The notes under the pieces: generated by a model
Seen by the model: the letters and a program-made list of their open reading frames with translations, nothing else
Database searches by the model: none
What the model was told of the DNA's origin: nothing
Shown: piece by piece, positions 1-10,245 of the stretch
Position numbering within the stretch: the first letter of the stretch is position 1
Layout of the letters: each line of letters opens with the position of its first letter
Assembly: GCA_963770375.1 (NCBI GenBank)
Contig: CAVYPM010000016.1
Coordinates: forward strand, 124,001 to 188,000
Source: DASVBE01 sp963770375
Lineage (GTDB): Bacteria > Actinomycetota > Actinomycetes > Streptosporangiales > Streptosporangiaceae
Length of the DNA: 64,000 nucleotides
Reading direction: 5' to 3'
Made by a program: the position numbers and the translations under genes

Positions 1-1
1 C

Positions 2-307
2 GGCGTGATGCAGATCGTCGCCGTCACCGACCCCCTCACGCTGGGGTTCCGCCGCCAGACGATGATCGGCATCCGCTGTGTCGGCGACCTCGAGCGGGTC
101 GCCGACCTGCTGGCCGGCATGGCCGAGATCGACTACATCGTGATCACGGCCGGCTCGTTCGACCTGCTCGCCGAGGTCGTCTGCGAGGACGACGACCAGC
201 TCCTGGAGATCATCAGCCGCGTCCGGACCATCCCGAGCGTGACCACCACGGAAACCTTCGTCTACCTCAAACTCCGCAAGCAGACCTACAGCTGGGGAAC
301 CAGATGA
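2..307 (+). CDS. Lrp/AsnC family transcriptional regulator, C-terminal part (5' end outside window)
   Basis: The window opens inside this gene, in the frame starting at base 2. The visible ~100 residues match the ligand-sensing RAM domain of Lrp/AsnC regulators: a beta-alpha-beta-beta-alpha-beta pattern with the typical phrase DYIVITAGSFDLLAEVVCED and the ending PSVTTTETFVYLKL. The N-terminal helix-turn-helix is not in the window. The stop overlaps the ATG of the next gene by four bases (ATGA), so the two are co-transcribed and coupled. Family knowledge: such regulators often control an adjacent amino-acid metabolic gene, and the downstream aminotransferase is the obvious candidate target. 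The amino acid sensed cannot be read from the sequence. Confidence 0.88.
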   Translation, partial: GVMQIVAVTDPLTLGFRRQTMIGIRCVGDLERVADLLAGMAEIDYIVITAGSFDLLAEVVCEDDDQLLEIISRVRTIPSVTTTETFVYLKLRKQTYSWGTR

Positions 308-1690
308 GCGCCAACGGCAGCGACCACCAGACCAGCCTTCAGGACGCCGCGAAGCGGCACATGTGGCTGCACTTCAGCCGGATGTCGTCGTACGCCGGGA
401 ACGACATGCCGGTGATCGTGCGCGGCGAGGGCCCGTACGTATTCGACGAGAAGGGCAAGCGCTACCTGGACGGCCTGGCCGGCCTGTTCGTCAGCCAGAT
501 CGGCCACGGCCGGGCCGAGGTCGCCGAGGCAGCCGCCCGGCAGGCCGCCGAGCTGGCCTACTTCCCGCTCTGGTCCTACGCCCACCCGCGGGCCATCGAG
601 CTGGCCGAGCGGCTGGCCGGGATGGCGCCCGGCGACCTGAACCGGGTGTTCTTCACCACCAGCGGCTCCGAGGCGGTCGAGTCGGCCTGGAAGATGGCCA
701 AGCAGTACTTCAAGCTCACCGGCGAGCCCACCCGGTACAAGGTGCTCAGCCGGGACATCGCGTACCACGGCACGTCCATGGGGGCGCTGGCCATCACCGG
801 CCTGCCCGGGATCAAGCCCCCGTTCGAGCCGCTGCCGCCCGGCGGCGTCCGCGTGCCGAACACGAACTTCTACCGCGCGCCGTCGTTCGTGGCCGACGAC
901 CTGACCGCGTTCGGCGTCTGGGCCGCCGACGAGATCGAGCGGGCGATCCTGCGCGAGGGCCCGGACTCGGTGGCCGCGGTGTTCCTCGAGCCGTGCCAGA
1001 ACTCCGGCGGCTGCTTCCCGCCGCCGCCCGGCTACTTCCAGCGGGTCAGGGAGATCTGCGACCGGTACGGCGTGCTGCTCGTCTCCGACGAGGTGATCTG
1101 CGCGTTCGGCCGGCTCGGCTACTACTTCGGCTCGCAGCGGTACGGCTACCAGCCGGACATCATCACGTTCGCCAAGGGCGTCACCTCCGGCTACGCACCG
1201 CTCGGCGGGATGATCGCCAGCGACCGGCTGGCCGAGCCGTTCCTGCACGGCGAGACGAGCTTCCTGCACGGCGTGACGTTCGCCGGGCACCCGGTGTCGT
1301 GCGCGGTCGCCATGGCGAACCTCGACGTGTTCGAGAAGGAGGACCTGCTCGGCAACGTGCGGTCCAACGAAGCGGCCTTCCGCGCCACCCTGGAGCAGCT
1401 CTATGACCTGCCGATCGTCGGCGACGTCCGCGGCGACGGCTACTTCTACGGGATCGAGCTGGTCAAGGACAAGGACCACCAGGGAGACGTTCTCCGACGA
1501 TGAGTCCGAGCGGCTGCTGCGCGGCTTCCTGTCGCAGGCGCTGTTCGAGGCCGGCCTGATCTGCCGGGCCGACGACCGCGGCGACCCGGTCATCCAGCTC
1601 TCCCCGCCGCTGACCTGCACCCAGGAGCACTTCACCGAGATAGAGCAGATCCTGCGCGGCGTCCTCACCGAAGCCTGGAGCCGGCTGTAA
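304..1690 (+). CDS. Class III (GabT-like) aminotransferase, frame broken by one base near 1477
   Basis: This is a PLP-dependent class III aminotransferase of about 461 residues once the frame is repaired. Visible family features are FTTSGSEAVESAWKMAKQY (cofactor phosphate region), AYHGTSMGALAITG, the acidic SDEVICAFGRLG, and the PLP lysine in TFAKGVTSGYAPLGG. The ATG at 304 overlaps the stop of the Lrp-type gene. At 1476-1477 one extra C (GACCACC where GACACC is expected) throws the frame into an early stop at 1503. The remaining ~65 residues (SDDESERLLRGFLSQALFEAGLI...) continue cleanly in the next frame to 1690. Both parts look under selection, so a sequencing insertion is more likely than a true pseudogene. 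The substrate is unknown; an omega-amino acid or polyamine would suit the family. Confidence 0.85.
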
Positions 1691-1706
1691 GAGGGGCCCC
1701 GAAAGT

Positions 1707-1723
1707 TTTACCTGTTTGTTACT
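1707..1723 (+). promoter_or_regulatory. Shared upstream element, copy 1 (TTTACCTGTTTGTTACT)
   Basis: This 17-base element lies 95 bases before the first WNGHxW-repeat gene. A near copy (15 of 17 identical) precedes the second gene at 3243-3259. Within each copy TTTAC or GTTAC recurs with an 11-base period, one helical turn, as seen in direct-repeat sites of OmpR-type regulators. The role is inferred from duplication and position only. Confidence 0.35.
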
Positions 1724-1818
1724 GCTGATGAGGGCCGCAAGAGGAGGCCGGCGCGTCTGTAACACCGTGAGGCGGCGCGGGTGGCGCCGCCTCGGCGGGC
1801 CTACGGCGGGAGGACGCG

Positions 1819-3198
1819 ATGACGGGTGGCAACGAGAGCTGGCTGGACCTCGGCAGCCAGAACGAGCGACTGGTAGTCCCGCTGGCCGATCAGGACGAGC
1901 GGCTCGTTGACCCGCAGATCGCACGGCAGGCCGGGCTGCCCGTCGCGCCTCGCCCGCTGATCCCGCGCAGCCGACCCGCGGCCGACGACGAGCCGGACGG
2001 CCAGGCCGCCGGTTCCGGCCGGCCGGGAAGTGCCGGCGATCCAGGCGAGTCCGGCCAGCGCAGCTGGAGCGGGCTGCGGCGGCTGCGCCGGGGACGGCCG
2101 GTCGCGGCCGCCGCGGCGGTGGTTTCCCTGGCCGCGGCGGCGCTGGCGGCCGGCAGCCTGACCGCCCCGCACCAGGCGTCGGCCGCCACCGCGGTCCGCC
2201 CGGACGCGGGCGGCTGGCGGATCACGCTGAACCTGACCGCGAAGCACAACCCGCAGTTCACCGCCATCACCGCGACCGGCCCGGCGGCCGCCTGGGCCTT
2301 CGAGGCCTTCGATCCCGGCACCGGGGCCCGCTCGGCAGCCTGGCAGCTGACGGGCCGCGGCTGGCGCCAGGCCGCGTTCCCCGGCCGGGTCAACGAGCAG
2401 GTCATCACGGCCGCGTCCTCGTCGGCCAGCAACGTCTGGGCGTTCTCCAACCTGAACTTCGGCAGCGGCGGGTCGCGCGCGCTGCGCTGGAACGGCCACG
2501 CCTGGACGGTGCTCGGCACGTTCGGGCGGCCGCTGGCCGGCGCGGCCGTGCTCGGTCCGCGGGACGTGTGGGCGTTCGGCGAGGACATCTTCGGCAGCAA
2601 GGCGCTCGGCGCCCGGCACTGGAACGGGCACGGCTGGACCGCCCCGCCGTCCGGGCACGGCCTGACCGCCGGCGGCGGCCTGGCCGGGAACGACGTCTGG
2701 GCGGTCGGCGGCAAGCAGGTCGCGCACTGGAACGGGCACACCTGGAAGCGCACCTCGCTGGCCTCGCTGCTGCCGCCGAACACCATGTTCCAGCACGCCT
2801 CGCTGGACGGCATCTACGAGCAGTCGCCCACCAGCGTCTGGGCGGTCGGCTCGGGCAACCGTCAGGACGAGGGCGGCCCGGTGGTGGTGCTGCACTTCGA
2901 CGGGCACGCCTGGAGCAAGGCGGCACAGGGCGGCTTCGGCAACCCGGCGCAGATCGTGCCGGACGGGTCCGGCGGCCTGTGGATCCCGGTGCCCGGCATC
3001 GACGGCGAGCCCGGCCAGATCGTCCAGTTCACCGGCGGGAAGCTGCACGAGGCGACCCTGCCGATCAGCGGCAACCGGCTGATCGTGCAGGCCATCGCGC
3101 ACGTCCCGGGCACCACCCGGTCCTTCGGCGCCGGCCAGACCCACAAGAAGAACAGCCTCGGCATCGGCCTGCACGCGGTCCTGCTCCAGGTCAGCTAA
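1819..3198 (+). CDS. Membrane-anchored extracellular WNGHxW-repeat (propeller-like) protein, copy 1
   Basis: 459 residues. The ATG follows GGGAGGA by a few bases. The first ~90 residues are polar and low-complexity (probably cytoplasmic). One hydrophobic Ala/Val segment follows at about 93-117, then a long exported domain. That domain carries short repeats of the type S/N-x-VWA(F/V)G ... (W/F)(N/D)GHxW at roughly residues 223, 267, 302 and 358, plus TGPAAAWAFEAF near the start. Such repeats resemble single beta-propeller blades. No catalytic motif is visible, so binding, adhesion or sensing is the most that can be suggested. The next gene is a paralogue sharing the repeats and the same GGCGGGAGGACGCGATG start context, so this is a tandem duplication. 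The N-terminal cytoplasmic part is unique to this copy. Confidence 0.7.
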   Translation: MTGGNESWLDLGSQNERLVVPLADQDERLVDPQIARQAGLPVAPRPLIPRSRPAADDEPDGQAAGSGRPGSAGDPGESGQRSWSGLRRLRRGRPVAAAAAVVSLAAAALAAGSLTAPHQASAATAVRPDAGGWRITLNLTAKHNPQFTAITATGPAAAWAFEAFDPGTGARSAAWQLTGRGWRQAAFPGRVNEQVITAASSSASNVWAFSNLNFGSGGSRALRWNGHAWTVLGTFGRPLAGAAVLGPRDVWAFGEDIFGSKALGARHWNGHGWTAPPSGHGLTAGGGLAGNDVWAVGGKQVAHWNGHTWKRTSLASLLPPNTMFQHASLDGIYEQSPTSVWAVGSGNRQDEGGPVVVLHFDGHAWSKAAQGGFGNPAQIVPDGSGGLWIPVPGIDGEPGQIVQFTGGKLHEATLPISGNRLIVQAIAHVPGTTRSFGAGQTHKKNSLGIGLHAVLLQVS

Positions 3199-3242
3199 CC
3201 GCCGTCGCTTTCCTGCTGGGACGGGATGGGCAGATGATGTTC

Positions 3243-3259
3243 TTTACCTGTTCTTTACT
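3243..3259 (+). promoter_or_regulatory. Shared upstream element, copy 2 (TTTACCTGTTCTTTACT)
   Basis: Near-identical to 1707-1723 and containing two TTTAC units 11 bases apart. It lies only 17 bases before the start codon of the second repeat-protein gene, so it is too close to be a standard -35/-10 promoter for that start. It could be an operator, or a relic of the duplication that made the gene pair. Confidence 0.33.
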
Positions 3260-3276
3260 CCTGGCGGGAGGACGCG

Positions 3277-4382
3277 ATGGCGGGTACGCGCTGGGCGGCT
3301 GTGCTGGTGTCCGCGGGTGCGCTGGCGGCCGGCGGGGTGACCGCGGCGGGCCAGGCCCCGGTGGCCGCCGCGGTCCGGCCTGACGCGGGCGGCTGGCGGA
3401 TCGCGCTGCGCGTTTCCGGGCCCAACGCGCCGTACTTCAGCGCGGTCACCGCCACCGGCCCGGCCAGCGGGTGGGCGTTCGAGGGCTTCCAGTTCGGCGG
3501 CACGGACCGGGCCGCCGCCTGGCAGCTGACCGGCCGCGGCTGGCACCGGGCGGCGTTCCCCGGCCGGCCCGGTGAGCTGGTCACCCGGGCCGCGGCCGCG
3601 TCGCCGGGCAACGTCTGGGCCCTCGCCCAGGACTTCCCCGGGCCTATCACGCGGGTGCTGCACTGGGACGGCGCCACCTGGTCGGTGGCCCGCCAGTTCC
3701 GCCGCGCGGCGGACGGGCTGGCCGTGCTTGGCCCCCGCAACGTCTGGGTGTTCGGGTTCGGCTTCGGCGCCCGTTCGCTGGGCGCCCGGCACTGGAACGG
3801 GCACCGCTGGACCGCACCGCCGTCCGGGCACGGCCTGATCGCCGGCAGCGGCCTCGCCGCGGACGACGTCTGGGCGGTGGGCGGCAGGCTGGTCGCGCAC
3901 TGGGACGGGCACCGCTGGGCGCGCACCTCGGTGGCCGCGCTGCTGCCGAAGAAGGCCGCCGGCGTGCACCCGCGCCTGGTGGACATCTACGAGCAGTCCC
4001 CGTCCAGCGTCTGGGCGGTCGGCTCCGGCTACCGGGAGCAGGGCGGCGGCCCGGTGGTGGTCCTGCATTTCGACGGGCACGCCTGGAGCAAGGCCGCGCA
4101 GGGCGGCGCCGGCAACCCGGCGCAGATCGTGCCGGACGGCTCCGGCGGGCTGTGGATCCCGGTGCCCACCATCGACGGCATCGACGGTGCGGACCGGCCA
4201 GATCATGCACTTCGCCGGCGGGCACCTCACCCCGGCCCCGCTGCCGGTCAGCCCCGATGAGGCTCTCCGTGCAGTCCATCGCGAACGTCCCCGGCACGAC
4301 CCGGTCCTTCGCGGCGGGCTTCACCCACGCCAGGTTCGACCCGATCTCCGACGTGCGCGCCGTGCTGCTGCAGGTCAACTAG
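3277..4382 (+). pseudogene. Exported WNGHxW-repeat protein, copy 2, two frame breaks
   Basis: Tandem paralogue of the preceding gene. It has a short signal-like N-terminus (WAAVLVSAGALAAGGVTAAG) and lacks the ~90-residue cytoplasmic part. It then shows the same order of elements: RPDAGGWRI, AAWQLTGRGWHRAAFPGR, and WNGHRW, WDGHRW and FDGHAW repeats. Near 4191 an extra G moves the frame to TGQIMHFAGG. Near 4252-4255 an extra C in a CCCC run moves it again to RLSVQSIANVPGTTRSF, which reads to TAG at 4382. Both restored segments align with the end of copy 1 (GQIVQFTGGK, VQAIAHVPGTTRSF). The restored protein would be about 367 residues. The coding sense is otherwise intact, so assembly error is as likely as a true pseudogene. 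Confidence 0.7.
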
Positions 4383-4397
4383 CCGCAGCAGGCCGGG

Positions 4398-6107
4398 CTA
4401 GCGGATCTGGGCGGCGAGCAGCTCGCGGACCCGCTCGGTCACGCCGCTCAGCGGCACCCGGTCCTTCTGGCCGTCGGCCCGGGCGGTGACCTCGACCACG
4501 CCCTCGGCCAGGTCCCTGGCGCCGACGCTGACCCGGACCGGGATGCCGACCAGCTCGCTGTCCCGGAACTTCACGCCGGGGCGGACGTCCCGGTCGTCGA
4601 GCAGCACGTCCAGGCCGGCCCCCTGCAGCGTGGCGTACAGGTCCTCGGCGGTGGTCCTGACCGCCTCGTCGGTCACCGACAGGGCCAGCACGTTGACCTC
4701 GGCCGGGGCCACCTGGGAGGGCCAGGCCAGGCCCGCGTCGTCGTGGTGCACCTCGGCGATGACCGCGATCGCGCGCTCCACGCCAATGCCGTAGCTGCCC
4801 ATGATCGGGGTGACCGCACTGCCGTCCGGGCCGAGCACAGAGACGCCCAGCGAGGTGGTGTACTTGCGGCCGAGCTTGAAGATGTGCCCGACCTCGATGG
4901 CCCGGACGAACTCCAGCGGGGTGCCGCACCGCGGGCACGGCTCGCCCTCGGTGACCTCGCGCAGGTCGGCCCACTGGCCGACGGTGATGTCCCGGTCCAC
5001 GTCGACGCCGGTCAGGTGCACGTCGTCGGTGTTGGCCCCGGTGGCCATGCTGGCCCGGCCCTGCAGCGCCAGGTCGGCGATCACCGGCAGCTTGGTCACG
5101 CCGACCGCGCCGAGGCTGCCCGGGGACGCGCCGAGCGCCTCGCGGATCTCGTCCGGGTGGGCCGGGCGGATCTCGGTCGCGCCGGTGGCGTCGATCAGCT
5201 TCTGGTCGGACAGCGGGTGGTCGCCGCGCACCAGCACCAGCGTCAGCTGGCCGTCGATGACCTGGACCAGCGTCTTGATCTGCCGCTCGCCGGGCAGCTG
5301 GTAGTCCCGGTCCAGGTCCTCGATGGTCCGCGCACCCGGGGTGTCCAGGCGCTGCGGGGCGGCCGGGCCGCTTTCGTCGGTCACCGGCGGCAGCGCCGAG
5401 GTGGCCTTCTCCAGGTTCGCCGCGTAGTCGCAGTCCGGGCAGCGGACCACGATGTCCTCGCCGGCCTCGGCCGGGCACATGAACTCGACCGAGTCCGAGC
5501 CGCCCATGTTGCCGCTGGACGCCTCGACCGGGATGGCCGGGATGCCGAGCCGGGCGAAGATCCGCTCGTAGGCGCCGCGGTGCAGCTCAAAGGACTTGTC
5601 CAGGCCGGCTTCGTCCACGTCGAAGCTGTAGGAGTCCTTCATCGTGAACTCGCGGACCCGCAGCAGGCCGCCCTTGGGCCGCGGCTCGTCCCGGAACTTG
5701 GTCTGGAACTGATACCAGAACTGCGGCAGGTCCCGGTAGGAGGACAGCTCGGTGCCGATCGTGGCGAAGATCTCCTCGTGGGTCATGCCCAGCACGACCT
5801 CGGCGCCTTTGCGGTCCTTGAGCCGGAACATCTCCTGGCCCATCACGTTGAGCCGGCCGCTCTTGATCCAGATCGACGCGGGCTGCATGCACGGCAGCAG
5901 CATCTCCTGCCCGCCGATCCCGTTCATCTCTTCCCGGATCGTGGCCATGATCTTGGTCCGGACCCGCATGGCCAGCGGCAGCAGGCTGTAGTGACCGGCC
6001 ATCAGCTGGCGGATGAACCCGGCGCGGACCAGCAGCCGGTGGCTGGCGGCGTCCGCGTCCGCAGGGTCCTCCCGGAGGGTGGGGATGTGCAGCTGGGACC
6101 AGCGCAT
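4398..6107 (-). CDS. proS: Prolyl-tRNA synthetase (bacterial type, with editing domain)
   Basis: Charges tRNA-Pro with proline in the cytoplasm. I chose ATG at 6107 (MRWSQLHIPTLRE), giving 569 residues, the usual size; an 18-residue extension to 6161 has no support. Class II motifs are present: motif 2 as FRDEPRPKGGLLRVREFTMKD and motif 3 as GSYGIGVERAIAVIAE. The TXE-type segment GMTHEEIF precedes motif 2. Between motifs 2 and 3 sits the inserted YbaK-like editing domain (around TLVLVRGDHPLSDQKLIDATGA), which marks the long bacterial form and removes mischarged Ala-tRNA-Pro. An anticodon-binding domain closes the protein (DDRDVRPGVKFRDSELVGIPVRV). The gene is divergent from the CoA ligase at 6305. 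Confidence 0.97.
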   Translation of the reverse strand: MRWSQLHIPTLREDPADADAASHRLLVRAGFIRQLMAGHYSLLPLAMRVRTKIMATIREEMNGIGGQEMLLPCMQPASIWIKSGRLNVMGQEMFRLKDRKGAEVVLGMTHEEIFATIGTELSSYRDLPQFWYQFQTKFRDEPRPKGGLLRVREFTMKDSYSFDVDEAGLDKSFELHRGAYERIFARLGIPAIPVEASSGNMGGSDSVEFMCPAEAGEDIVVRCPDCDYAANLEKATSALPPVTDESGPAAPQRLDTPGARTIEDLDRDYQLPGERQIKTLVQVIDGQLTLVLVRGDHPLSDQKLIDATGATEIRPAHPDEIREALGASPGSLGAVGVTKLPVIADLALQGRASMATGANTDDVHLTGVDVDRDITVGQWADLREVTEGEPCPRCGTPLEFVRAIEVGHIFKLGRKYTTSLGVSVLGPDGSAVTPIMGSYGIGVERAIAVIAEVHHDDAGLAWPSQVAPAEVNVLALSVTDEAVRTTAEDLYATLQGAGLDVLLDDRDVRPGVKFRDSELVGIPVRVSVGARDLAEGVVEVTARADGQKDRVPLSGVTERVRELLAAQIR

Positions 6108-6151
6108 GACGAGGCGACCTTTTCCTGACGAGGGAATCAAGTGTGCTGCGA

Positions 6152-6197
6152 AGAAACGCATTGTAGACCCGCCCCGGCAGCCAGGAGAAACGCATTG
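6152..6197. repeat. Direct repeat AGAAACGCATTG x2 in a divergent promoter region
   Basis: The 12-base sequence AGAAACGCATTG occurs at 6152-6163 and again at 6186-6197, 34 bases apart start to start. It lies between proS (start 6107, minus) and the CoA ligase (start 6305, plus). AT-richer exact repeats stand out in this GC-rich background and may be a regulator or sigma-factor site for either gene. No further support is visible. Confidence 0.4.
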
Positions 6198-6304
6198 GGG
6201 CCGCCGCGGGGGGCGGCCGGGCGGCCGGCGTGTACGGTCGGGCCAGGAACGGATCCCGGGGACCGCGCGTCGACGCCGGCCCGGGCACGAAGGGAGCGCG
6301 GCCC

Positions 6305-8031
<1,727 letters not shown>

Positions 8032-8035
<4 letters not shown>

Positions 8036-8907
8036 TCGACGGCCGCCTGCTGGTCGACGCGCACGTTCACGTCGCCCGGCTGCCGACGCTGTCCGCGGAC
8101 TGGCACGGCTGGGCGGCCACGTTCGGCTCCGGCACGCCGATGGACGAGCTGTACGACGCCGGCGGCACGCCGGTCCCGGCCGCGATCGACGAGCACTTCG
8201 CCGGCCAGGGCGCCGATCATGTGCTGCTGTTCGCCGAGTACAGCCCGAAGGCCACCGGGCTGCAGCCGATCGAGGACGTGCTGCCGATCGTGGCCGCCAA
8301 CCCGGCCCGGTTCCGGCCGGTCGCCAACCTCAACCCGCACCTGCACTACCCGGTGGCCGCCGAGGTGGAGCGCCAGGTGGGGCTGGGCGCGGTCGCGCTG
8401 AAGATCCACCCGGTGCACGGCGGGTTCGAGGCCAGGGACCGGATGCTCTACCCGGCCTACGCGTGGGCGGAGCACCGTGGCCTGCCGGTGATCGTGCACT
8501 GCGGCACGTCGACGTTCGCCGGCTCGGCCAACCACTACGCCGACCCGGTCCTGCTGGACGAGGTTTTCCGGGACTTCCCCGGGCTGACCGTGGTGCTGGC
8601 GCACGGCGGCCGCGGCTGGTGGTACGACCAGGCCGCGTTCCTGGCGCTGTCCCGGCCGAACGTGTGGCTGGAGGTGTCCGGCCTGCCGCCGCAGCGGCTG
8701 CCGGACTACTACGGCCGCTCGCTGCGCCGGCTGGCCAGCAAGATGATCTTCGGGACCGACTGGCCCGGCGTGCCCGGGGTGCACCGCAACGCCCGCACGC
8801 TGGAGAAGGTGCTGATGGCCGCGGGCTGCACGGACGACGAGGTCAGCGCGGCCTGGGGCGGCAACGCCGCGCAGGTTTTCTGCCTGCCCGGCGCGCCGCC
8901 CCGCTGA
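8032..8907 (+). CDS. Amidohydrolase family (Amidohydro_2) metal-dependent hydrolase or decarboxylase
   Basis: 291 residues from a GTG overlapping the previous stop. Metal-site features of the TIM-barrel Amidohydro_2 family are visible: VDAHVHV at the start, LKIHPVHGGF, VIVHCG, VLAHGG and FGTDWPG near the end. Members hydrolyse C-O or C-N bonds or act as non-oxidative decarboxylases of aromatic or alpha-keto acids (ACMSD-like). Coupling to a benzoate-CoA-ligase-like gene suggests one short pathway for an aryl or cyclic carboxylic acid, but which step comes first cannot be read. It converges with the aminotransferase at 8946. Confidence 0.8.
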
Positions 8908-8945
8908 GCGCGCGTCCTGGATCAGCCCGCTATCCGGCCAGGTCC

Positions 8946-10217
8946 TTAGGTTCCGGACAGCCGCCGCCGGAGGGCCGCGAACGCGGCGTCGGTGGCGCCC
9001 AGGGCCAGGGCCAGGTCGTCGCCGGTCATCGCGGCCGACACGAACCAGTTGTGCCGCGGGTGGAGGTACGCCCCGTGGCGGATAGCGTGCCCGGCGAATT
9101 CCGACGCCAGGGCATGACCCCGGTCTCCGGTGAAGGTAAGGTACGGCATTTGCGGCGGCCCGGTGTAGTTCACCGCGAATCCGTAATTGCCCGCCTGGGC
9201 AAGTATTCCGGCGCGCAGCTCTTCGCCGGTCCGCGTCATGGTGGCAATGGCATCTTCGTCCCGCAGCGCGCCAATCGTGGCGATCGACGCGGCCATTGCG
9301 GTGGCCGCGAACCAGAACGACCCGGTGATGAACACCTCCTGGGCGCCGCCGCGGAACGCGTCGCTGCCGAGCACCGCGGCGAGCGCGTGACCGTTGGCGA
9401 TCGCCTTGCTCCACGCGGACAGGTCCGGGCGCACGCCGACCGGCTCCCAGCTGGAGCCCAGCGCCAGCCGGAACCCGCAGCGCACGTCGTCCAGGATCAG
9501 CGCCGCGCCGGCCGTGTCGCACACCTCGCGCAGCCCGCGGGCGAACGCCGGGTCGACGAGCTCCTGGTCGAACCCGGCGTCGTGCTTGAACGGGCTGACC
9601 AGGATGGCGGCCAGGTCATCCCCGGCTCTGGCCGCCGCCTCGCGGACCGAGGCCAGGTCGTTGAACGTGTAGTAGGCCAGGTTGGCCCGGTCCGCGGGGG
9701 TGACCCCGGCCGGGCGCGGCGTGCACCAGGGGGCCGCGCCGTGATACGCGCCCTTGGCCGCCAGGATCGTGCCCCGGCCGGTCTGCGCCCGCGCGATCGT
9801 GCAGCACGCGGTGGTCGCGTCGGTGCCGTTCTTGGCCAGCATCGCCCAGTCGGCGTGGTCCACCGTGGCCACCAGCAGCTCGGCCAGCTCGACCATGACC
9901 GGGCCGGGGCCGTTCTGGCAGTCGGCCTGTTCCGCCTGCTCGGCGACGGCAGCCTCGACCGCCGGGTGCCGGTGGCCGAGCACCACCGGGCCGTAGCTGT
10001 TCATCAGGTCGACGTACTCGTTGCCGTCGACGTCCCAGATCCGGGCGCCCCGGCCGCTGCGCATGAACTGCGGGTACTCCGGCGGCAGCGGGCCGGCGTT
10101 CTGGTGCCCGTACATGCCGCCGGGGATGACGGCCTTCGCTCTGGCGCGCAGTTCCTGATCGGCGGAGCGCGGCCGCTCCTGCTGCTGCCCGGTGCGGCCC
10201 TGCGCCAGATCCGTCAT
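8946..10217 (-). CDS. Class III aminotransferase, glutamate-1-semialdehyde aminomutase-like
   Basis: 423 residues. PLP-enzyme features are AKNGTDATTACCTIARAQTG, GAYHGAAPWC, LILDDVRCGFRL with the cofactor-binding Asp, and the Schiff-base lysine in LSAWSKAIANGHALAAVLG. It belongs to the broad HemL-like group, but its position (28 bases after the fused aldolase/kinase gene, same strand) argues for catabolism rather than haem synthesis. The whole unit would sit under the TetR operator at 12064-12081. A plausible role is transfer of an amino group to or from an amino sugar or amino-aldehyde handled by the aldolase/kinase. The exact substrate is unknown. Confidence 0.82.
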   Translation of the reverse strand: MTDLAQGRTGQQQERPRSADQELRARAKAVIPGGMYGHQNAGPLPPEYPQFMRSGRGARIWDVDGNEYVDLMNSYGPVVLGHRHPAVEAAVAEQAEQADCQNGPGPVMVELAELLVATVDHADWAMLAKNGTDATTACCTIARAQTGRGTILAAKGAYHGAAPWCTPRPAGVTPADRANLAYYTFNDLASVREAAARAGDDLAAILVSPFKHDAGFDQELVDPAFARGLREVCDTAGAALILDDVRCGFRLALGSSWEPVGVRPDLSAWSKAIANGHALAAVLGSDAFRGGAQEVFITGSFWFAATAMAASIATIGALRDEDAIATMTRTGEELRAGILAQAGNYGFAVNYTGPPQMPYLTFTGDRGHALASEFAGHAIRHGAYLHPRHNWFVSAAMTGDDLALALGATDAAFAALRRRLSGT

Positions 10218-10245
10218 CTTCTTTTGTCCCTTCAGCTTCTTGCGC

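Noticed and set aside
286..1668. A 460-codon open frame antisense to the first aminotransferase
   Set aside because: Same composition artefact. The plus strand has the PLP lysine and class III motifs.
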